Part shown: in pieces, positions 16,608-22,282 of the stretch | Numbering within the stretch: position 1 is the first letter of the stretch | Layout: every line of letters begins with the position of its first letter | Origin: JBAZMA01 sp041649995 | GTDB taxonomy: Bacteria; Omnitrophota; Gorgyraeia; Velamenicoccales; Velamenicoccaceae | Direction of reading: 5' to 3' | Length of the DNA stretch: 64,000 nucleotides | Assembly (NCBI GenBank): GCA_041649995.1 | Contig: JBAZMA010000006.1 | Span: 1-64,000 of the forward strand | Position numbers and translations under genes: made by a program | Notes under the pieces: model-generated | Seen by the model: only the letters and a program-made list of their open reading frames with translations | Told to the model about the DNA's origin: nothing | Databases searched by the model: none

Positions 16608-17654
16608 ATGGCTTCCAAGATCGCTTTTTTCGACACCAAACCTTATGACCGGTTCTTTTTTGACCAGGCCAACAAGAAACACCATTTTTCCATCCAATAT
16701 ATCGAATCCCACCTGTCTTCTGCAACGGCTATTCTTGCCAAAAATTGTCCCGTTGTTTGTATTTTCGTCAATGATATCGTCGATGAGCGCCTGCTCAACA
16801 CCCTTCATGAAGCCGGGGTCCGGCTGATCGCGTTGAGGTCCGCCGGTTATAACAACGTGGATTTTCGCGCGGCCTACGGGAAAATCCATATCGTGCGGGT
16901 CCCCGCGTATTCGCCCCATGCCGTGGCCGAGCACGCCGTGGCCCTGATGTTATCTTTGAACCGCAAGACGTATAAGGCCTACGACCGGACGCGGGACAGC
17001 AATTTTTCCATTCAGGGGCTTTTGGGGTTTGATATGTACGCGAAAACGGCAGGCGTGATCGGGACAGGGGCGATCGGCAAGGAACTGATCAAGATCCTCA
17101 AAGGTTTCGGCATGGAGGTCCTGGCTTATGACGTCCGGCCGGACAGGGATTTTTCCCGGGAGATCGGGTTTTCTTACGTCTCCTTGAAAGACCTTTACAG
17201 GAAGTCCGATATTATCTCCCTGCATTGTCCTCTGAGCAAAGAGACTTACCGGATGATCAATGCCAAGACGATCGCCCGCATGAAGGAAGGCGTCATGATC
17301 ATCAATACGGGGCGCGGCAAGCTTATTGATACGCGTTCTTTGATCGAGGCCTTGAAAAAGGGCAGGGTCGGTTACGCGGGCCTGGACGTGTATGAAGAGG
17401 AAAGCGAATATTTCTTTGAGGATTTTTCCACGCAGGTCATTGCCGACGATGTCTTAGCCAGGCTCCTGACGTTTCCCAATGTCCTGGTGACCTCTCACCA
17501 GGGATTTTTTACGCGCGAAGCCCTGACCAATATCGCCTCGGTGACGCTTCAGAATGTGGATGATTTCATTCATGGCCGGGAGTTGGCCCATGAGATCTGT
17601 TATCAATGTTCGCGGGATGTCTGCCTGAAAAAGAAAACAGGCAAATGCTTTTAG
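16608..17654 (+). CDS. ldhA: D-lactate dehydrogenase (2-hydroxyacid dehydrogenase family)
   Basis: NADH-dependent D-lactate dehydrogenase, 348 aa, consistent with a fermentative step from pyruvate to D-lactate. The Rossmann motif is GVIGTGAIGKELIKIL. The catalytic trio is visible: Arg in NTGRGKLIDT, Glu in DVYEEESEYFF and His in VTSHQGFFT. RSAGYNNVD and VPAYSPHAVAEHAVAL are typical of the LdhA subgroup rather than phosphoglycerate dehydrogenase. The C-terminus carries a short Cys/Lys-rich tail. AAGGTGA precedes the start. Confidence 0.92.
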   Translation: MASKIAFFDTKPYDRFFFDQANKKHHFSIQYIESHLSSATAILAKNCPVVCIFVNDIVDERLLNTLHEAGVRLIALRSAGYNNVDFRAAYGKIHIVRVPAYSPHAVAEHAVALMLSLNRKTYKAYDRTRDSNFSIQGLLGFDMYAKTAGVIGTGAIGKELIKILKGFGMEVLAYDVRPDRDFSREIGFSYVSLKDLYRKSDIISLHCPLSKETYRMINAKTIARMKEGVMIINTGRGKLIDTRSLIEALKKGRVGYAGLDVYEEESEYFFEDFSTQVIADDVLARLLTFPNVLVTSHQGFFTREALTNIASVTLQNVDDFIHGRELAHEICYQCSRDVCLKKKTGKCF

Positions 17655-17661
17655 TGAGGGC

Positions 17662-18177
17662 ATAACTTAGAGAGCCGGTAGCCGTAGGCGGCGAACTAAG
17701 TTATTGCCCGAATTAGGCCCTCCTTTATACGGAATGCGGAGGCCTACCCTTTCTGGGTTAACCCCGTCACCTGCAAGCAAATTTCGCAAGAAATTTGCGC
17801 AGCTTCCAGGTGATCGGGGTGAGCAAGAAGCATAACTTAGAGAGCCGGTAGCCGTAGGCGGCGAACTAAGTTATAAGTCCCAAAGGGGCGGCCCGAACTA
17901 ACCCCGTGAAGTATAACAAAAATATCGAAGAAATTTTTGTGATATTGTACGAAGCGGGGTGTCAATCAGCATAACTTAGAGAGCCGGTAGCCGTAGGCGG
18001 AGAAGCTAAGTTATTGCGCGAATTTTGAGCACCTTAATGTTTTATCTTGAACGAAATCCCGCCGAAGGCGGGGAACCCCCCGGAGTGAGAAGAAATTTTT
18101 GTGATATTGTACGAAGCGGGGCACCAGTAAGCATAACTCAAGCGAGCCGGTAGCCGTAGGCGGAGAAGCTAAGTTAT
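17662..18177. repeat. Alternating array of two hairpin types (A-B-A-B-A-B-A)
   Basis: This 572-bp gap between ldhA and the cupin gene holds no gene. Type A hairpins, with arms ATAACTTAG / CTAAGTTAT around a GC-rich core containing GCCGGTAGCCGTAGGC, lie at 17662-17704, 17832-17874, 17971-18014 and 18133-18177 (last one partly degraded). Type B hairpins lie between them at 17761-17820, about 17898-17960 and about 18048-18122. B1 and B2 are closed by ACCCCG / CGGGGT and end in GCAA- or GAAG-type loops. Each B ends 10-11 nt before the next A, so the repeating unit is B-linker-A. Confidence 0.85.
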
Positions 18178-18226
18178 TGACTATTTTCCACGTGACAGGG
18201 GAGATGATACCAACGAAAGGACTCTT

Positions 18227-18544
18227 ATGAAAACACATGTCATCGATCTGAAAGAAAGCATTGCTTATTCGCCGCAGGCCGTCGTCAGCAAGACTTTGGT
18301 CGGCAATAAATCCGGCACCATGACTTTATTCGCTTTTGACGCGGGTCAGAATTTGAGTGAGCATACCGCTCCGTTTGATGCCATTCTTCAGGTGCTCGAA
18401 GGCCAGGCGCTTTTGGTTATCGGCGAAGATGAGGTTGTCGCGAGCGCCGGCTCGATGGTGATTATGCCGGCCAATGTCCCTCACGCGGTTTTTGCCAAAG
18501 AGCGTTTCAAAATGCTTTTGACCATGATCAGGGATGTGGAATAG
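18227..18544 (+). CDS. Small cupin-domain protein
   Basis: 105 aa forming a single cupin barrel. Motif 1 appears as HTAPFDAILQVLEGQALLVIGED and motif 2 as PANVPHAVFAKERFKML. His residues in motif 1 (SEHTAP) and motif 2 (VPHAV) are metal-ligand candidates. Stand-alone cupins of this size are often sensors or isomerases of unknown substrate, and none can be named here. AAAGGA precedes the start. It is isolated between a hairpin array upstream and a heptad repeat downstream. Confidence 0.8.
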   Translation: MKTHVIDLKESIAYSPQAVVSKTLVGNKSGTMTLFAFDAGQNLSEHTAPFDAILQVLEGQALLVIGEDEVVASAGSMVIMPANVPHAVFAKERFKMLLTMIRDVE

Positions 18545-18558
18545 CTGGGGGCGAAAAG

Positions 18559-18903
18559 CAATTAAGAATGAAAAATGAAGAATTAAGAATGGGCTTATAG
18601 CTTATAGCTTATAGCTTATGGCGAATGGCTTATGGCTAAGAGCGAAGGGCATATGGCAAAAACAATTTAGGAGTTAGGGACTAGGGTTCAGGGGCTAGCA
18701 CCTAAATCATTCTTCATTCTTAATTCTTAATTTTTAATTGTTTCTATGATTTGGGATTTGGAAATTAAGTCAGTCAGTAGCGGCTTAAGAGCTTATGGCT
18801 AAGAGCGAAGGGCATATGGCAAAAACAATTTAGGAGTTAGGGACTAGGGTTCAAGGGCTAGCACCTAAATCATTCTTCATTCTTAATTCTTAATTTTTAA
18901 TTG
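18559..18903. repeat. Heptad-periodic repeat, one full element plus a partial duplicate
   Basis: The full element spans 18559-18740, 182 bp or exactly 26 heptads. It begins CAATTAAG and ends TTTTTAATTG, and its outer 33 nt are imperfect inverted repeats. The interior reads in 7-nt steps such as GGCTTAT, AGCTTAT, AGCTTAT, then AGGAGTT, AGGGACT, AGGGTTC, AGGGGCT. A second partial copy ends at 18903; 18791-18903 repeats 18628-18740 (113 bp) with one base difference. No coding sequence is present. Confidence 0.85.
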
Positions 18904-18905
18904 TT

Positions 18906-19325
18906 ATGACTTCCTACTATTTCGCATTGTTGACGGCGCTGGTTTGGGGCATTGTGCCTGTGTTTGAGAAAATGGGCCTTTCGAAGCTGAGCCCGCCGGC
19001 CGGTATCTTTGTCCGCTGTCTGGCTGTGTCTTCCGGCGCTATTATCCTTCTGATCTTCAGGCCGCAAATCCTCACTGAACTCGCCCGGACGCCAGCGCGC
19101 AATATCGGCCTGATTATTTTTGGAGGGTTTACGGCCAATTTTATCGGCCAACTCCTGTTCTACCACGCCTTGAAAACCGGGGACGTTTCCCGCGTGACTC
19201 CCATTGCCGGCGCCTATCCGCTGATCGCCTTTCTGATGGGTGTTTTTGTTTTAGGCGAGGGCGTGACCCTGATGAAGCTGACGGGAATTTGTCTGGTTCT
19301 GCTGGGGGTTTATTTATTGCGATGA
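18906..19325 (+). CDS. EamA-domain transporter, single-domain
   Basis: 139 aa with four or five hydrophobic helices forming one EamA (drug/metabolite transporter) repeat: YYFALLTALVWGIVPVFEKMGL at the start and GLIIFGGFTANFIGQLLFYHALK in the middle, ending LVLLGVYLLR. Full DMT transporters have two repeats, so this half-size version probably dimerises. Substrate unknown. The ATG follows the heptad repeat by 2 nt and has no clear Shine-Dalgarno. It overlaps the Nudix gene by ATGA. Confidence 0.8.
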   Translation: MTSYYFALLTALVWGIVPVFEKMGLSKLSPPAGIFVRCLAVSSGAIILLIFRPQILTELARTPARNIGLIIFGGFTANFIGQLLFYHALKTGDVSRVTPIAGAYPLIAFLMGVFVLGEGVTLMKLTGICLVLLGVYLLR

Positions 19326-19837
19326 AACCGCAAAGACAGACCACTGTTTATCGCGGCAGGATCTTTGATGTGACCCTGCAGGGCCGGCGCCTGCCGGACG
19401 GTCGGTCTATCACGGCGGAAGTCATCCGGCATCCGGGCGCGGCCCTGATCGTTCCTTTCCTGACCCCGGACCGCGTGATCTTTCTGCGGCAATTCCGGCC
19501 CGCGATCAACGCCTGGCTTTATGAACTCCCCGCGGGGACGCCGGAAAAAAACGAATCTTTCCTGCGTTGCGCCCGGCGGGAGCTGCAGGAGGAATCAGGC
19601 TATGCCGCCGCGCGTTTTTCCCTGCTGGGCAAAATTGTCCCTGTCCCCGGCTATTCCACCGAGGTGATCCATATCTACAAGGCGCAAAAGTTAACGCCTT
19701 CCTTCCGGCAGAAGGACGCCGAAGAGGTGATCGAAACGCATGTTCTTGACAGGCGGCGCGTGCGCGGCTTGATGGCGCGCGGAAGGCTTATCGACGCTAA
19801 AACCATCTGCGCTTTGTGTTTTTGCGGGTGGCTTTGA
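19322..19837 (+). CDS. Nudix hydrolase, ADP-ribose pyrophosphatase type
   Basis: 171 aa. The Nudix box fits GX5EX7REXXEEXG exactly: G-TPEKN-E-SFLRCAR-RE-LQ-EE-SG. The upstream elements VIRHPGAALIVPF and FLRQFRPAINAWLYELPAG are typical of the ADP-ribose pyrophosphatase (NudF) branch, which splits ADP-ribose to AMP and ribose-5-phosphate. The start at 19322 overlaps the transporter stop. A second Nudix domain, fused to a macro-like domain, lies at 36913-37737. Confidence 0.88.
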   Translation: MKPQRQTTVYRGRIFDVTLQGRRLPDGRSITAEVIRHPGAALIVPFLTPDRVIFLRQFRPAINAWLYELPAGTPEKNESFLRCARRELQEESGYAAARFSLLGKIVPVPGYSTEVIHIYKAQKLTPSFRQKDAEEVIETHVLDRRRVRGLMARGRLIDAKTICALCFCGWL

Positions 19838-19877
19838 AGGCGTAACCGCGCGCGGAATCTTTGAAACGCTTGTCTCT

Positions 19878-19906
19878 TTGTCATTTGACGCTGATTGTGT
19901 TAGAAT
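19878..19906 (+). promoter_or_regulatory. Promoter of the 19951 gene
   Basis: TTGTCA (19878-19883), a 17-nt spacer and TAGAAT (19901-19906), 45 nt before the ATG and followed by a strong GGGGGAGG Shine-Dalgarno. Confidence 0.55.
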
Positions 19907-19950
19907 AGAAGCCAAAGGATATATTTCTATCAGAGAGAGAGGGGGAGGAC

Positions 19951-20217
19951 ATGACAGAGATCGAGATCCTTCATATCATCAGCATGTTGTCCGGCGTGCT
20001 GGGACTGGCCGTGGCTATCAGCCTGATTCTTGTGCCCAAGGCCCTGGGAAAGGTCGAAAAAGGGCTGGACAGGAATTTTTCCACGGATAAGCTCGAAAAA
20101 ATGTTGAATGAGCGCAGAAATGTGACCGAGGTCCTGCTGAAGCACCCCCGCGTCTTCGGCGCCATACTGATGGTTATTTCCTTCCTTCTTGTATTATCCA
20201 GCCTGATCATCTTTTAA
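19951..20217 (+). CDS. Small two-helix membrane protein
   Basis: 88 aa, not assigned to a family. A hydrophobic helix at about 8-30 (IISMLSGVLGLAVAISLILV), a charged middle (LGKVEKGLDRNFSTDKLEKM) and a second helix at about 68-87 (VFGAILMVISFLLVLSSLII). It is preceded by the Shine-Dalgarno GGGGGAGG and a good promoter, so it is very likely expressed. The topology resembles the protein at 8006-8257. Confidence 0.65.
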   Translation: MTEIEILHIISMLSGVLGLAVAISLILVPKALGKVEKGLDRNFSTDKLEKMLNERRNVTEVLLKHPRVFGAILMVISFLLVLSSLIIF

Positions 20218-20218
20218 A

Positions 20219-20506
20219 ATGCCGTTCAAAACAGGGAATTCCGCGATGCCCGTTTGGCTGTTGAAGGCCGGCATTCCTGTGGTTTTTTTTGCAGGCCTGC
20301 TTGTTTTTTTCTGGATTTTAAAGATCATATTTTCCAAAAGTCTTTTATTGGGAATGCTTTTTGTTTTTTTCGCGCTTCCTTTCGCTTTTCGCTGCCTGCT
20401 GTCCCTGTTGATGCTGGCCCTTCCTCTTTTTTTCTCGTTTTCTGCTAAAAACAGGCCAAAAGGGCGCAAGGAAAGCATTGATGTCCCTTTCAAGGTTTTA
20501 GATTAG
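20219..20506 (+). CDS. Hypothetical membrane protein
   Basis: 95 aa with two or three very hydrophobic Phe/Leu-rich helices (residues 12-33, 38-55 and 57-72) and a basic C-terminus (KNRPKGRKESIDVPFK). No family recognised. It starts 1 nt after the stop of the preceding gene, which suggests cotranscription. An internal ATG at 20246, with AGGGAA upstream, is an alternative start giving 86 aa. A terminator follows 36 nt after the stop. Confidence 0.55.
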   Translation: MPFKTGNSAMPVWLLKAGIPVVFFAGLLVFFWILKIIFSKSLLLGMLFVFFALPFAFRCLLSLLMLALPLFFSFSAKNRPKGRKESIDVPFKVLD

Positions 20507-20542
20507 AAGTCTTTTTATCACAAGGAGTTAAGATTTTTTTGA

Positions 20543-20563
20543 GGGCAGGAGCCTGCCCTTTTT
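20543..20563 (+). terminator. Intrinsic terminator upstream of purB
   Basis: Stem GGGCAG / CTGCCC with a GAGC loop followed by five T. It separates the small membrane-protein genes from the purine cluster. Confidence 0.75.
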
Positions 20564-20566
20564 CCA

Positions 20567-20595
20567 TTGACTTGATTTCTGAACTTTGTTATAGT
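20567..20595 (+). promoter_or_regulatory. purB promoter
   Basis: TTGACT (20567-20572), a 17-nt spacer and TATAGT (20590-20595), close to consensus and immediately after the terminator. The leader to the purB ATG is about 50 nt and ends in a run of G that serves as Shine-Dalgarno. Confidence 0.7.
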
Positions 20596-20653
20596 AGGGC
20601 GCGTCCAAACAGTGCCTACGGAAAGTCAGGATTTGAAAAATGGGGGGGGGACC

Positions 20654-21946
20654 ATGATCGAACGCTATTCTCTGCCGAAAATGGCGAAAGTGTGGAGCGA
20701 AGAGCACAAGTTTGACACGATGCTCTCGGTTGAACTGTGCGTGTGCGAAGCCTGGCAGAAGCTCGGGAAGATCCCCAAGAAATCCGTCCTCGCCATTAAA
20801 TCAAAAGCCAAGATCAATATTGAAAAGATCAAGCAGATCGAAGAAAAAACGAAGCACGATGTCGTGGCTTTTGTCAACAATCTCTCCGAAAGCCTCGGGT
20901 CTGACGCGAAATATATCCATATGGGCCTGACGTCCAATGATGTCCTGGACACAACCCTTGCCGTTCAGATGCGCGATGCCCTGGGCATCCTCATCGAGGA
21001 CGTGGAAAGACTCCTGCCTGTTTTGTCCAGAACCGCGAAAAAATACAAGACGGCCCCCTGCGTCGGACGCACTCACGGCGTCCACGCGGAACCGACGACT
21101 TTCGGCTGGAAGGTCGCTCTTTGGTATGATGAAATGAAGCGCAACCTTGACAGGCTGCGCACCGCGCAGAACGGCATTGCCGTGGGAAAGTTGTCCGGCA
21201 CGATCGGCACCTATTCCAATATTGAACCGGAAGTCGAAGAGTTTGTTTGCGCCAAGCTGGGGCTGGGGATTTCTTACGGGGCCACGCAGGTGGTCTCCCG
21301 CGACCGTCACGCCGCATGCCTTGTCAATATGGCGATCACGGCCGCCTCTCTGGAGAAATTCTCGACGGAAATCCGCCATTTGTCGCGCACGGAAGTCCAG
21401 GAAGCCGAAGAGCCCTTCGGCCGGGATCAGAAAGGTTCTTCGGCCATGCCTCATAAACGCAACCCCGTTATCTGTGAACGGATTTGCGGCCTCGCAAGGC
21501 TCCTGCGCACCAATGCCCTGGCGGAGCTGGAAAATATCAGCCTTTGGCACGAGCGGGATATCAGCCACTCCTCTGTTGAACGCGTGATCCTGCCGGATTC
21601 GACGATCCTTTTGGACTATATCCTGAATCTTTTCATTGAGGTCGTTGAAGGCCTCAACGTGTATCCCAAGAGCATGATGCAGAATCTTTCGAAAACCAAC
21701 GGCCTGATTTTCTCCCAGTGCGTGCTTTTGGAGTTGATGAAAAAAGGGTTAAGCAGGCCCCTGGCCTATGATATTGTTCAAAAGAACGCCTTTGCCTCGC
21801 GTTCGTTGAACCGCGATTTTAAGGACGTGCTCTTGAACGACCCTAAGGTCAAGCGTTACCTGTCAGCCGGCGAGATCGAATCCTGCTTCAATATCAAATA
21901 TTATTTGAGGCACATCGACAGGATTTTCGGGAAGCTGGGTTTATAA
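20654..21946 (+). CDS. purB: Adenylosuccinate lyase
   Basis: Catalyses two purine steps: SAICAR to AICAR plus fumarate, and adenylosuccinate to AMP. 430 aa. The family signature is present as GSSAMPHKRNPVICERI, and the active-site His stretches as GLTSNDVLDTT and VGRTHGVHAEPTTFG. The chosen ATG at 20654 has a G-run Shine-Dalgarno and matches the usual MIERYSLPKMAKVW start. It is the first gene of the purine cluster; purSL follows after a separate promoter and leader. Confidence 0.97.
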   Translation: MIERYSLPKMAKVWSEEHKFDTMLSVELCVCEAWQKLGKIPKKSVLAIKSKAKINIEKIKQIEEKTKHDVVAFVNNLSESLGSDAKYIHMGLTSNDVLDTTLAVQMRDALGILIEDVERLLPVLSRTAKKYKTAPCVGRTHGVHAEPTTFGWKVALWYDEMKRNLDRLRTAQNGIAVGKLSGTIGTYSNIEPEVEEFVCAKLGLGISYGATQVVSRDRHAACLVNMAITAASLEKFSTEIRHLSRTEVQEAEEPFGRDQKGSSAMPHKRNPVICERICGLARLLRTNALAELENISLWHERDISHSSVERVILPDSTILLDYILNLFIEVVEGLNVYPKSMMQNLSKTNGLIFSQCVLLELMKKGLSRPLAYDIVQKNAFASRSLNRDFKDVLLNDPKVKRYLSAGEIESCFNIKYYLRHIDRIFGKLGL

Positions 21947-21990
21947 GTCCGGCTCGCCCTTTTCACGATGGCGCGTTTTCTTCATACGAC

Positions 21991-22014
21991 CCTGTTTTTT
22001 TAGCCAAAAACAGG
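21991..22014 (+). terminator. Hairpin after purB, possible weak terminator
   Basis: Perfect 9-bp stem CCTGTTTTT / AAAAACAGG with a 6-nt loop, 45 nt after the purB stop. No T-run follows the 3' arm (AAAATTCG), so termination would be weak; it may instead protect the mRNA end. Confidence 0.4.
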
Positions 22015-22045
22015 AAAATTCGCTGTTTCCGGGATGGGGGAGGGG

Positions 22046-22073
22046 TTGATTTTTGACCCTGTTTTGCTATAAT
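22046..22073 (+). promoter_or_regulatory. purSL promoter
   Basis: TTGATT (22046-22051), a 16-nt spacer and a perfect TATAAT (22068-22073). The predicted start near 22080 leaves a leader of about 200 nt before purSL. Confidence 0.6.
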
Positions 22074-22079
22074 GAAACC

Positions 22080-22282
22080 CTCTGTTTCTTGAAGCGGAAT
22101 GCCCGGCAGCTGTTTGATGACCAAGGGCGTTGATTCCTCCTTCGCGAATGGTTTGAGCTTTCCGCTTTGAGGCAAAAAAGCCCGTTCATTTAGGACTTTT
22201 CGCTCCAGGCAGAAATCCCGTAAATAAAGGCAAGGAACTTTTTAAGCCTAGGGCCGCATCACTCCTGTGGGGTTCCATCACA
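22080..22282 (+). promoter_or_regulatory. Long structured leader of purSL
   Basis: A leader of about 200 nt without a reading frame I would call. A perfect 8-bp pair AAGCGGAA (22092-22099) and TTCCGCTT (22160-22167) closes a 76-nt domain that contains GCCC / GGGC and the palindrome TTCGCGAA. GAGGC-AAAAAA-GCCC and further short stems follow. Position ahead of a purine gene suggests regulation, but the sequence does not match the conserved parts of purine, PRPP or ZTP riboswitches that I know, and it lacks tRNA landmarks. Confidence 0.4.

Noticed and set aside
15039..16934. 631-residue minus-strand reading frame
   Set aside because: It lies antisense to thyX, the Gdt1-like gene, the amidase and ldhA, and has no recognisable domain; a codon-bias shadow.
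18559..18903. Insertion sequence
   Set aside because: There are inverted ends but no transposase and no target-site duplication visible in the window.
22092..22167. tRNA gene (76 nt closed by an 8-bp stem)
   Set aside because: No T-loop consensus, no anticodon arm of the right geometry and no D-loop signature.
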